From Desulfobacter postgatei (GTDB lineage Bacteria; Desulfobacterota; Desulfobacteria; Desulfobacterales; Desulfobacteraceae), in the NCBI GenBank assembly GCA_002747145.1, contig PDTI01000040.1, positions 1-49,117 of the forward strand: a DNA stretch of 49,117 nucleotides, read 5' to 3'. Below, one piece after another: positions 1 through 8,900 of the stretch; the first letter of the stretch is position 1, and each line of letters starts with the position of its first letter. The translations under genes and the position numbers were made by a program. The notes below the pieces were generated by a model. It ran no database searches. It was not told where the DNA came from and saw only the letters and a list, made by a program, of their open reading frames with translations.

Positions 1-1
1 A

Positions 2-295
2 GACCGAAAACTTGAAGAAATTTTAACAAAAAATATTAAACGGACCGACCAGGGGGCTTACCTGGCGTTAGAGCCTGTCCTGATTACGGAATTTGTCGGT
101 GCCGTATCAAAACAGGTGGAAAAGCTCATCACTCTGAATACCCAGCCTGTGCTCATGACCCCGCCCACATTACGTCGTCATGTCCGCCGTCTGATTGAGC
201 CGTCTCTTCCCAATGTATTTGTGGTATCCCACGCAGAGATCGTGGATGATATAAATTTGCAGGCTGTGGGAAAGGTAAGCTTAAAGCGTGGATAA
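2..295 (+). CDS. flhA: Flagellar biosynthesis protein FlhA, C-terminal end (partial, begins before window)
   Basis: Frame 2 reads DRKLEEILTKNIKRTDQGAYLALEP...PVLMTPPTLRRHVRRLIEPSLPNVFVVSHAEI...; FlhA C-terminus followed directly by flhF. Confidence 0.85.
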   Translation, partial: DRKLEEILTKNIKRTDQGAYLALEPVLITEFVGAVSKQVEKLITLNTQPVLMTPPTLRRHVRRLIEPSLPNVFVVSHAEIVDDINLQAVGKVSLKRG

Positions 296-1391
296 AAAAA
301 TTTTCAGAGCACCAAGTATCCAGACGGCTCTGGCCGATATCAAGGAGACGTTAGGGGCCGATGCCATGATTCTTTCCACCCGCAAGGTGCCGAAATCACC
401 CAAAACCCCATACGCACAGACCATGTTCGAGGTCGAGGCGGCAATCTCTTCACCCGGTAGTGATACATCTGCCCCCCCTGTTCTGAACGCGGTGGAATCC
501 CTGAAGTCGGATATTTCGCAGATCAAAGAGATCCTTTGTGTGGCCGGTTTTGGTGCCGGGGTGCAGTCCATTTTGTGCAATCATTTTGAATCCGTGGGGG
601 TGTTGGCCTCCCTGCTGCGCTGCGGGGTCAGCGAACGCCTGGCGGCAGATCTTGTTCAAAAAGCAGCCGCAGATCTGGATAAACGCCTTGATACGGTAAC
701 GCAGATGAAACAGTTGAAAAAAAGCGTGATGCATCTTTGTCTGGATCAATTACGCACAAAAAATTTTTTTACCCGGTCCAACAGTCCGGGACGTCCCCAG
801 ATAGCGGCCTTTGTGGGACCCACCGGTGTGGGAAAAACCACTACCATCGCCAAACTGGCCGCCTATTTGAGTTTTACCCGGAAAATAAAGGTCGGGTTAG
901 TCTCCATAGACAACTACAGGATCGGGGCCTTTGAGCAGCTGAAAGCCTATGCCGGCATCATGGGGATTGTCTGTGTGCCCGCTTTTTCGCGCCAGGATTT
1001 GGCAGGGGCCCTGGACCGGATGAAATCCATGGAAATGATACTGATTGATACGGCAGGGCACAGCCATTATGATAAGGAAAAAATTGACAAAATCCTTGAG
1101 CTGATCAGAAATGATTTCCAGATCAGTGTGCATTTAACCTTGAGTGTTACCTCTGAATTGATTAATATGAAGGAAGCGGCATCTGCTTTTTCCGTTTTTA
1201 ATCCAGACACCTATGTGTTTACAAAAATAGATGAGACAAAACGATGCGGGCACATTCTTGACCAGGTGGCCGGCTATGACTTGCCGGTGTCATTGGTGAC
1301 CAATGGCCAGAAGGTGCCCGAGGATTTGATTATTCCGGACACCCATGAGCTTTTGAAAATAATTCTGAAAAAAGAGCCCAAAGGAGACTAG
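288..1391 (+). CDS. flhF: Flagellar biosynthesis SRP-type GTPase FlhF (GTG start)
   Basis: SRP GTPase motifs GPTGVGKTTTIAKLAA, DTAGHS, TKIDET; ADAMILSTRKV N-terminus; flagellar context. Confidence 0.93.
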   Translation: MDKKIFRAPSIQTALADIKETLGADAMILSTRKVPKSPKTPYAQTMFEVEAAISSPGSDTSAPPVLNAVESLKSDISQIKEILCVAGFGAGVQSILCNHFESVGVLASLLRCGVSERLAADLVQKAAADLDKRLDTVTQMKQLKKSVMHLCLDQLRTKNFFTRSNSPGRPQIAAFVGPTGVGKTTTIAKLAAYLSFTRKIKVGLVSIDNYRIGAFEQLKAYAGIMGIVCVPAFSRQDLAGALDRMKSMEMILIDTAGHSHYDKEKIDKILELIRNDFQISVHLTLSVTSELINMKEAASAFSVFNPDTYVFTKIDETKRCGHILDQVAGYDLPVSLVTNGQKVPEDLIIPDTHELLKIILKKEPKGD

Positions 1392-2285
1392 GTGGATCAG
1401 GCAAAAGGACTGCGGCAGATGGCCAGGATAAATGCGATGCAAAAACAGGAACAAAGCGGGGCTTCCAATGCTAATTCATACCCCAGGGTCATTGCGGTGA
1501 CCAGCGGCAAGGGCGGGGTGGGCAAAACCAATATTGTGGGAAACCTGGCCGTGGCCATGGCACGGCTTGGAAAACGGGTGGTGATCATAGATACGGATGT
1601 GGGTTTAGCCAATATTGATATCGTATTTAATTTAAGACCCCAATATAACATCCGCCATCTGATATCCGGAGAAAAAACATTGTCCCAGGTGATGGTGACA
1701 ACAGATCATGGCATCGGCATTCTGCCCGGGGGATCCGGGTTTGCTGATTTGACCCGTTTTAGCGAAGGAGAAAAACTGACCCTGCTGTCTGAGTTTGAGA
1801 CACTTTCCGACATGGCTGATATTATTTTGCTGGATACCGGGGCCGGCATTTCATCCAATGTGCTCTATTTTAATTCATCTGCGGACCAGTGCCTGGTGGT
1901 GGCCACCACGGAACCCACCTCCATTACCGATGCCTATGCCCTGATGAAGGTCATGTCCCAGACCTATGGAATAAAGTATTTCAAGCTGGTGGTGAACATG
2001 GCGGACAACGCGACCGGTGCCAAAAAAGTTTACGGATCTTTGAGCAATGCCATGAATAAATTTTTAAAAAATGTGGTGCTGGAATACCGCGGCTATATCC
2101 CCGTTGACCCAGCTTTGCAAAAGGCTGTGCGGAACAGAAGCATCCTTTTGGATACTGTAAAACACAGTCCGGCAGCCGATGCCATATCCGATCTTGCAAA
2201 AAATTTGCTCAACGACAACAGAACGAACCAGAACCAGGGAAATCTGACCTTTTTTATGAACCAGGTGTTTGCAGCGGCCCAATGA
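1392..2285 (+). CDS. flhG: MinD-like flagellar number regulator FlhG/FleN
   Basis: Deviant Walker A TSGKGGVGKTNIVGNLA; follows flhF. Confidence 0.92.
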   Translation: MDQAKGLRQMARINAMQKQEQSGASNANSYPRVIAVTSGKGGVGKTNIVGNLAVAMARLGKRVVIIDTDVGLANIDIVFNLRPQYNIRHLISGEKTLSQVMVTTDHGIGILPGGSGFADLTRFSEGEKLTLLSEFETLSDMADIILLDTGAGISSNVLYFNSSADQCLVVATTEPTSITDAYALMKVMSQTYGIKYFKLVVNMADNATGAKKVYGSLSNAMNKFLKNVVLEYRGYIPVDPALQKAVRNRSILLDTVKHSPAADAISDLAKNLLNDNRTNQNQGNLTFFMNQVFAAAQ

Positions 2286-2354
2286 CGGTCAATTCCCAAT
2301 AATCTTTACTATGTGTTCGTGAACTTACATTCTACGTTTACGAGTATGAGCACG

Positions 2355-2368
2355 GGCACGAAACAGGC
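2355..2368 (+). promoter_or_regulatory. Degenerate sigma54-type -24/-12 element upstream of fliA
   Basis: GGCACG-AAAC-AGGC keeps the GG/GC spacing of TGGCACG-N4-TTGC, but the -12 TT is AG. Confidence 0.25.
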
Positions 2369-2421
2369 AAAAACATGCTGTATTAAACTTAGAATTGCCG
2401 GAAGGAAATAAGAACATTTCC

Positions 2422-3168
2422 ATGAAATATCCCCTTAAAAAAAATCAAGCGGCGTGGAAAGTCTGGCGGCAGGAAAGTATCGTCAATTACGCGTATCTGG
2501 TCCGGTACATTGCCTCCCGGTTTGCCATGCGTGTGCCTGGCAGTGTGCTTTTTGACGAACTGCTGTCAGCAGGTTCTTTGGGACTCATTGATGCAGTGGA
2601 CAAATTTGATCCGGACAAACATGTCAGCCTGGAGACCTATGCCCGGTATCGTATCAAGGGGGCTATTCTGGATGAATTGCGCAGCATGGACACCTATTCA
2701 AGGTCCATGCGAAAAAAAATCCAGAATATTGCCCGGGCGGCAAAAACCATTGAGGATGAAAAAGGGCGGCCGGCCGATGAAGATGAAATCTGTGACGCTT
2801 TGGGTGTAGATCTGGAAACGTACCAGGATATGCTGACCGATATTCATGGGGCTGCTGTTCTCAGTCTGGATGATTTCATCAAAACGAAAAACAATGATGC
2901 CTCCTCCCGAACCCGTTTTCAAGATAGTCTAAACGGCGACGAAAATCCCGAAGACGACTTTTACCGGGCTGAATTAAAATCCGTCCTGGTGGAGGCCATC
3001 AAAAAATTAACGGAAAAAGAGCAGATTGTTATTTCTCTTTACTATTATGAAGAACTGACCTTGAAAGAAATTGGTGAGGTTTTGTCTTTGACGGAATCCA
3101 GGATCTGTCAGATCCATACAGCTGTTTTGGTGAAATTGCAGGTCAGTCTGGATAGTTATTTGAAATAA
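2422..3168 (+). CDS. fliA: Flagellar sigma factor FliA (sigma28); ORF track begins at 2395 (TTG), ATG at 2422 preferred
   Basis: FDELLSAGSLGLIDAVDKFDP, YARYRIKGAILDELRSMD, EKEQIVISLYYYEELTLKEIGEVLSLTESRICQIH. Confidence 0.93.
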   Translation: MKYPLKKNQAAWKVWRQESIVNYAYLVRYIASRFAMRVPGSVLFDELLSAGSLGLIDAVDKFDPDKHVSLETYARYRIKGAILDELRSMDTYSRSMRKKIQNIARAAKTIEDEKGRPADEDEICDALGVDLETYQDMLTDIHGAAVLSLDDFIKTKNNDASSRTRFQDSLNGDENPEDDFYRAELKSVLVEAIKKLTEKEQIVISLYYYEELTLKEIGEVLSLTESRICQIHTAVLVKLQVSLDSYLK

Positions 3169-3178
3169 TTAGATTTTC

Positions 3179-3339
3179 AGTCCCATAATCAGAATTAAAT
3201 CTGCCACAGATACGCCGGATTTTAAGTCGTTATCAAGGCACGCCAATGCAAGCGTATTTAAAATATGTGCCCTTTGGCGTAACGCCCAGGGTGACTTAAA
3301 AGACAAGTAGATGGACGATTTTATTTTGATCATGGGCCT
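3179..3339 (+). repeat. MITE-like family 2, near full-length copy
   Basis: Terminal inverted repeats AGTCCCATAATCAGAATTAAAT / ATTTTATTTTGATCATGGGCCT; core GCCGGATTTTAAGTCG...GTGACTTAAAAGACAAGTAGATGG shared with copies near 12936, 27325, 41005. Confidence 0.75.
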
Positions 3340-3351
3340 CAGGGAGGAGTT

Positions 3352-4881
3352 ATGTCAGACCCGATTTTAAATGAAGAAGACGATCTAATTTCCCAGGATG
3401 ATATTGATAGACTGATGGAGACCTCCTCAGTCGATGACGATACCGGTGAGTTGTTCCAGGATGATATAGACAGCCTGCTTAATGAATCCGGCCCGGATGA
3501 AGAGGGCTTGGACCCAGGAGAAGAGGTTGAAGGAGAGCTTTCCCAGGACGACATCGACCGCATGATGGCGGTCAATGTATTGGATGATGATGACGAATTG
3601 ATTTCATTGGAAGATATCCAGGGTGTAATAAGCGGCGATACCCAAGACAACGTTAATGATGCATCAGATTCCGGTGCTGAACCAGACCCAGTTCCAGCAG
3701 TGGAAGCTGAATCACGCCAGGACGACGTGACAAAACCAGAGAAAGAAGATGCACCCGTTGACGATGCTCCGGTTCCGTCCGCATCGACCCAGGCAGAAGA
3801 TCCATTTGATGAGCCCATAGATGAAATCCAGGCCGCAGATGTGGCGGATTGTATGATCACCCAGGATGCCATGGATGCCTTGATTGAGGCCGCTTTACCG
3901 GTCCCGGATGTGCCGGAGGAAGGTGACTGGCGCCCTGAAGCCGATGACGGGGACGGCGGAGAGGATGATCTGCCGGATCCTATAAACCTGGTGTCTGAAA
4001 CAGATGGTGACGATCCAGGTGATGCCATCCAAGAAAGTGAAGATGAGATCACCCAGGAAGATATTGATGCGCTTCTCCAGCAATCAGATGAGAAAGATGA
4101 GTTGTTGGATGAAGATGAAGATATCCTTATATCCCAGGATGACATTAATACCCTGCTCATGGCCACAGATCAGGAAGATGAAGACATTCTCGGCGATATT
4201 AGCGGAGAAGACGATGTGTCTGATCTGGAGGACCATCGCAATGATGTGTTTGATGAACTGGAATCCGATGCAGGGCAGGTGGTCCTGGAAGAGATTGACG
4301 GTGCCGGGCACTCCGATGGAAAAGAATCTTCCCCGGCAGTATCGTCTAAAATAGGCGAAAAGATAAAAGCACTTTTCAAAGCAAGGGTAATTCTTGCTGC
4401 CGCTTCTGTCTTGCTGTTCATGGGTATATCCGTTCCTTTAAGTTATTTTTTATTTTTTTCAAGTGAGCCCGAGCCTTTGCCGGAAAGACAGGCCGCCTCC
4501 TTGACTGAAATTGATCTTATCCAGGACGGCCAGGATACTATTTCTGAAGAGATGCCGGTTTTACCGCCCAGCCGCAGGGCAGGAACAATTTTGCTGCCGG
4601 ATTTTATAATTCTGGCATCCGATCAAAGCCGGACCATGACCTATGTGTCTGCAGATGTCTCTATTGATTATTCAGATCAAAGGGCTTATGATGAAATAAA
4701 CGGTAATCTTGCCTTTTACCGGGATTTAATTTACGAAGCGATTCAGACCCGCCTGGTGTCGGAAAAGAACAATGAGGTGACGGAAGCCGATTTGTTATGG
4801 GGTGTGGAGGTTTCATTAAAAAAGGTGTTGCCGCCCCAATATATTGACAAGATCAGTTTTGAATCTTTTAGCGCAACTTAA
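3352..4881 (+). CDS. Acidic multi-motif membrane protein: about seven FliM-like 'LSQDDIDxLL' motifs, one TM helix, FliL-like C-terminal region
   Basis: Motifs LISQDDIDRLM, LFQDDIDSLL, LSQDDIDRMM, LISLEDIQGVI, MITQDAMDALI, ITQEDIDALL, LISQDDINTLL; TM ARVILAAASVLLFMGISVPLSYFLFF; C-terminus LPDFIILASDQSRTMTYVSADVSIDYSDQ... Confidence 0.7.
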   Translation: MSDPILNEEDDLISQDDIDRLMETSSVDDDTGELFQDDIDSLLNESGPDEEGLDPGEEVEGELSQDDIDRMMAVNVLDDDDELISLEDIQGVISGDTQDNVNDASDSGAEPDPVPAVEAESRQDDVTKPEKEDAPVDDAPVPSASTQAEDPFDEPIDEIQAADVADCMITQDAMDALIEAALPVPDVPEEGDWRPEADDGDGGEDDLPDPINLVSETDGDDPGDAIQESEDEITQEDIDALLQQSDEKDELLDEDEDILISQDDINTLLMATDQEDEDILGDISGEDDVSDLEDHRNDVFDELESDAGQVVLEEIDGAGHSDGKESSPAVSSKIGEKIKALFKARVILAAASVLLFMGISVPLSYFLFFSSEPEPLPERQAASLTEIDLIQDGQDTISEEMPVLPPSRRAGTILLPDFIILASDQSRTMTYVSADVSIDYSDQRAYDEINGNLAFYRDLIYEAIQTRLVSEKNNEVTEADLLWGVEVSLKKVLPPQYIDKISFESFSAT

Positions 4882-4909
4882 GAGCCCATGGAAATAATAC
4901 AGGAAAGAG

Positions 4910-5188
4910 ATGACCACAGTTCATGGACATAACCAGATTCTGCAGCAATCCAGTATCGCCCAGGATTTGAGCCATCAGATTCAATCTCCCAAGCCGGACC
5001 CTGACCAGGCAGCAGTACAACATCAAAACCAGCAGGTGGTAAGGAATACAACTGTTCAGGAAAGCGAAGAAACGTTTTGTTTAACACAGGAAAAAGACAA
5101 GGAAACGCGGCAAAAAAAACAGAACCCCAAAGATGACCTGCTGCCGGCTCCGGATGGGATGGGCCGGCTTATAGATACCACGGCATGA
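4910..5188 (+). CDS. Small hydrophilic protein of flagellar operon, function unknown
   Basis: 92-aa ORF overlapping the next start by ATGA; operon context. Confidence 0.55.
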   Translation: MTTVHGHNQILQQSSIAQDLSHQIQSPKPDPDQAAVQHQNQQVVRNTTVQESEETFCLTQEKDKETRQKKQNPKDDLLPAPDGMGRLIDTTA

Positions 5189-5784
5189 TGCTCAAGCTTC
5201 CCATTGAATTTCTTGTTGTCCTTTCATTTATCATTGACCTGTTTTTAATCTTCCTGCTGTTTCTTTTTATTCGGCGGGCCAACCGGTTCCAAGGCCGTCC
5301 AGACCCTAAGCCTGGAACTGACCTTGAAGAAATTGCCGCCCAGACCCGTAAAGAAGTCCAGGTTGTGGTCAGGGAGGTTCTGACTGAAGCGTCTGAAATG
5401 ATTGAACCTATTTTGAAAGCCTCAAAAGATGCGGCCATGGAGTTTGAACGGCTGGCAAAGGAGAAACAGGCACTGACCCGAAAACTTGATCAGTCTCTGG
5501 ACTCAAAAATTATCAGCATCAATCTGCTGTTATCCCGGGCCGAGACCTTGTATACCCAGCTCGAAAATCAGCATAATTCCCTGCTTAATGCCCTGCCCAA
5601 AGGCGGGACTGCGTTATTTCACAAGGAGACTGATACCCTTGATCAACAGCAGCGGATTATAGATCTTTATTATCAGAAGATGGATGTTGACACCATTGCA
5701 GAGAGGCTTTCCATACCCAAGGGAGAGGTGGCCCTTGTCATTGACCTGAAGGAAAAATTTATTGCAATGGAGAAATCCAGATGA
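5185..5784 (+). CDS. DUF2802-like membrane-anchored coiled-coil protein of flagellar operon
   Basis: N-terminal TM, coiled coil, C-terminal HTH-like IIDLYYQKMDVDTIAERLSIPKGEVALVIDL. Confidence 0.65.
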   Translation: MMLKLPIEFLVVLSFIIDLFLIFLLFLFIRRANRFQGRPDPKPGTDLEEIAAQTRKEVQVVVREVLTEASEMIEPILKASKDAAMEFERLAKEKQALTRKLDQSLDSKIISINLLLSRAETLYTQLENQHNSLLNALPKGGTALFHKETDTLDQQQRIIDLYYQKMDVDTIAERLSIPKGEVALVIDLKEKFIAMEKSR

Positions 5785-6890
5785 TCCCAAGCCTGCCCCT
5801 TGCTTCCCTGAAAGTTATCGGTGGTCATCTGGAACCATCCAAGGGGTTGGATCTCATGAATTTAAAGCCCGGGCAGGTGTTAAATGCAAAAGTGCTTGAT
5901 GCCAGCTCCCCAAACCAGGTCCAATTGCTTGTGGACGGTCAGAAACTGACGGTTTCCACCCCGCTTCCTTTGGCCCGGGGCATGGATCTGTCCCTGGCGG
6001 TTGTTCGTTCCCAGGATAGCATTGTGCTAAAGCCGGTTCCTGACGCCCGGTCTGCGTCTGTATCCATTGATACGGCAGGATCTGCACTAAATACCGGTCA
6101 GAACACTGCGTTTCAAGCCGCTTCCCTGACAAAAATTTTTCAGGGGTTGACTGCGCTTAGCCAAACCCGGGAGCCGGCCCTGAATGATATCCTAATGGGG
6201 CTTTCACTGAAATCCGATGTTCGGGATGATCAGTTTTTACCCCGCATTCTAAAAAATATGGGCCTAGGTTTTGAAAAAAAATTGGCAGAGGGTTTTGACG
6301 GTGTCTCGGATAAAAAAACAATTGCCTATGCAATCAAGCAACTGGCAGGCCAGGATCTGAAAGCGGCCTCTTTATCCCTTGCGGTCATGGAAAGCGATCC
6401 GGGCAAGGCCAATGTATTAAAACAGATCTCAGATGCATTGGATCATTTTGCCCAGCTCAATGTCAAATCCGGGGATGGTGGACAAAGTCATGAAGGCACA
6501 CGATTTCTTCTGCCGTTTCCTGTCTGGCAAGAGGATGGCTTTGATTTCGGCCAACTCATGGTGGACACGGGAAAGGCAGGCAAAACAAATAAAGGGAAAA
6601 AAATGCTCAGCATCTCCCTTTTATTGAACATGACGGTTCTCGGTCCTTTGCGGGCGGATTTTTCCATTCTGGATAAAACCATTGCAGGCCGGTTCTTACT
6701 GGAGAATCAGGCAACCTGTGATTATCTTTCCCCCAAGATTTCAGATTTGCGACAGCGTTTGTCCGGGATCGGATACCAGGCAGGAAACATCGACTGCCAG
6801 GTGGCCCGGCCGGAACAGATTTCCCCAACCAGTTTAATGCGTTCCATGAAAGCGCCCGATGACATTCAGGGCTTGAATATTGTGGTTTAA
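5781..6890 (+). CDS. FliK-like flagellar hook-length control protein
   Basis: N-terminal LKPGQVLNAKVLDASSPNQVQLLVDGQKLTVSTPLPL; C-terminal LGPLRADFSILDKTIAGRFLLEN...LRQRLSGIGYQ. Confidence 0.65.
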   Translation: MIPSLPLASLKVIGGHLEPSKGLDLMNLKPGQVLNAKVLDASSPNQVQLLVDGQKLTVSTPLPLARGMDLSLAVVRSQDSIVLKPVPDARSASVSIDTAGSALNTGQNTAFQAASLTKIFQGLTALSQTREPALNDILMGLSLKSDVRDDQFLPRILKNMGLGFEKKLAEGFDGVSDKKTIAYAIKQLAGQDLKAASLSLAVMESDPGKANVLKQISDALDHFAQLNVKSGDGGQSHEGTRFLLPFPVWQEDGFDFGQLMVDTGKAGKTNKGKKMLSISLLLNMTVLGPLRADFSILDKTIAGRFLLENQATCDYLSPKISDLRQRLSGIGYQAGNIDCQVARPEQISPTSLMRSMKAPDDIQGLNIVV

Positions 6891-6892
6891 TC

Positions 6893-7165
6893 ATGGCACC
6901 TGGAACCAAAAGAAAAAAAGCCGTTGCCCTGACATATGACAGGGTCAAAGACGCGGCACCCAAGGTAACGGCTAAAGGCCAGGGAAAGGTAGCTGAAAAG
7001 ATCATTGCCCTGGCACTGGACCATGGGGTCCCGGTAAAGGACGACCCTGATCTGTTAGAGGTCCTGGCATCCCTTGACATCAGCCAGGAAATTCCCGCTG
7101 AAATATATGTCGCAGTGGCGGAACTTCTTGCGTTTGTCTATGGGGTTAATGCTGAGAGGCCTTAA
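6893..7165 (+). CDS. FlhB C-terminal-domain-like export switch protein
   Basis: KKAVALTYD...AEKIIALALDHGVPVKDDPDLLEVLASLDISQEIPAEIYVAVAELLAFVY matches the FlhB/YscU C-domain pattern. Confidence 0.85.
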   Translation: MAPGTKRKKAVALTYDRVKDAAPKVTAKGQGKVAEKIIALALDHGVPVKDDPDLLEVLASLDISQEIPAEIYVAVAELLAFVYGVNAERP

Positions 7166-7206
7166 ATTAACTGTGCTGGATTAAACAATTATTACGGAGC
7201 GTTTCC

Positions 7207-8442
7207 ATGCCTTGTCCCATAAAAATACACCGGCTTATGGTTATGTTATTTGCGATCCTTGCCCTGGATGCATGTACAGTCTTGCATTTAACTTGTGCAG
7301 CAGCTTCCACATCAAATGTATTCATTGTTCCGCCCCAGGAAAATACGGTGGCAGGCCAAACCACCCAGTTTACTCTGTTTGTCCAAAATTCAGGCACCAC
7401 GAATATCATTTCAAAGGATTATGATTCCGTCATGGTAAGGGTGGGCTTAAACGATCAGAAGCGCCTGGTGAGGGCTATTTGTGTGGAAACCACACCTGAC
7501 GGCACAGTGATGATTCCGGCCGGCGGATTCACCAAACTGACCTATGAGTTTGAACTGCCCCAAGACATGACCGGGACGGTCAGCCTGGCCCTTGAAGATT
7601 TCAAGTCCAGCCCGGTGTTGTTTGCCGCGGTTCAATCTGTTGAACCACAGAACCGGAAAAGGGAAAATCCAAGCCAGGGGCAACTGGTCATTGGAGAAAA
7701 ACAGAACGAATTCCAGCCCTTTTTAAAAAATTTGTCTGCCTACGAGCCGGTCTATTTCCTGTTCGGTGTGGATCCAGGACTGGAAAAAAGTAAATTTCAG
7801 GTCAGTTTTAAGTACAAGCTGTTCAATGCGCCCTTTGACAGCCGGGGGTTGAATTCCCTGGTGGATGGTTTTCATCTGGCCTACACCCAGACCTCTTTCT
7901 GGGACCTTGATTCAACATCCAAACCCTTTAACGATTCCAGTTATAAGCCGGAGTTGTTTTACCTGGTACCCAAAATTGATTTAGATCTGCCATGGGTTAA
8001 ATTTTTTGGTGTCCAGAGCGGATTCCAGCATGAGTCCAACGGCAAGGGCGGGAATGATTCCAGGTCCACAAATTATATATACATCAAGCCGATCATGGAG
8101 ATTTCTCTTTTTGACGAGGCTTATCTGGCCGTTGCCCCCAAACTTTGGGTATATGTGATGAATGAGAATGAAAACAACCCCGATCTGGCAGACTTTCGAG
8201 GATATTTTGATTTGCAGATCCAGGTAGGCAAACCCATGGGGCTGTGTCTGGATACCCACACAAGGTGGGCCGAAGCGGGCCCCAGTATCCAGGCAGACTT
8301 AAGTTATCCATTGACCTCGTTTTTCAACAACGGGCTTAATCTCTACCTGCATCTGCAGTATTTCAATGGCTATGCGGAACGTCTGAAGGAATACAGCTTA
8401 GAAGAAGAGATCTTCCGGGTGGGTGTTTCCCTGAGCCGGTAA
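7207..8442 (+). CDS. pldA: Outer-membrane phospholipase A (OMPLA/PldA-like) with N-terminal extension
   Basis: QSGFQHESNGKGGNDSRSTNYIYIKP active-site region; GYFDLQIQVGKPMG; beta-rich C-terminus. Confidence 0.8.
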   Translation: MPCPIKIHRLMVMLFAILALDACTVLHLTCAAASTSNVFIVPPQENTVAGQTTQFTLFVQNSGTTNIISKDYDSVMVRVGLNDQKRLVRAICVETTPDGTVMIPAGGFTKLTYEFELPQDMTGTVSLALEDFKSSPVLFAAVQSVEPQNRKRENPSQGQLVIGEKQNEFQPFLKNLSAYEPVYFLFGVDPGLEKSKFQVSFKYKLFNAPFDSRGLNSLVDGFHLAYTQTSFWDLDSTSKPFNDSSYKPELFYLVPKIDLDLPWVKFFGVQSGFQHESNGKGGNDSRSTNYIYIKPIMEISLFDEAYLAVAPKLWVYVMNENENNPDLADFRGYFDLQIQVGKPMGLCLDTHTRWAEAGPSIQADLSYPLTSFFNNGLNLYLHLQYFNGYAERLKEYSLEEEIFRVGVSLSR

Positions 8443-8622
8443 AAACAAAAAATGTCCTCCATATATAGACGTTGAAGGTTTTGCCCTGACTTACGACCCA
8501 CGAGTTCCATGCCAAATCTACATGCGATTGCCCTGTATCGGGTAATTTTTACCGTTGACATCCGTGGATATTTAGAATAAGTAAAAATCCTTAATGTTGC
8601 GGCTGGAGCCGTATAGCGTTTA

Positions 8623-8786
8623 AGAGCGTGTTTGGTAATTGATGAATCGGCTGCAATCCCATGAAAATGGCTCCAATTTCCCCAAATTTTATGTCAATAG
8701 TCCGGCTATTCACAGAAAATTTGTGAAAAGTTGGTTCTCATTTTCATGGAATTTCGCCTCGATTCCCTAATTATCAAACACGCTCT
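8623..8786. repeat. MITE-like family 1, full-length copy (164 bp)
   Basis: Terminal inverted repeats AGAGCGTGTTTGGTAATT (8623-8640) and AATTATCAAACACGCTCT (8769-8786), one mismatch; internal near-palindrome CCATGAAAATGGCTCCAATTT...GTTGGTTCTCATTTTCATGG. Confidence 0.85.
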
Positions 8787-8806
8787 AAAAAGAGTTAAAT
8801 TTATTA

Positions 8807-8862
8807 AAAGGCCATGAAGGTTCTGCGCTGCTGGAATAGCAGCGTATGATTTCATGGCCTTT
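8807..8862. other. Two-segment stem-loop in the leader region of the DUF4198 gene
   Basis: Outer stem AAAGGCCATGAA/TTCATGGCCTTT, inner stem CGCTGCT/AGCAGCG. Confidence 0.7.
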
Positions 8863-8900
8863 CTGCGTTCTAACCATTTATTTCAAAAGGAGAAATTTTA

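Noticed and set aside
3339-4166. 275-aa Ser-rich ORF on minus strand
   Set aside because: Antisense of the Asp/Glu-rich multi-motif protein; composition is a mirror of GAT/GAC/GAG codons.
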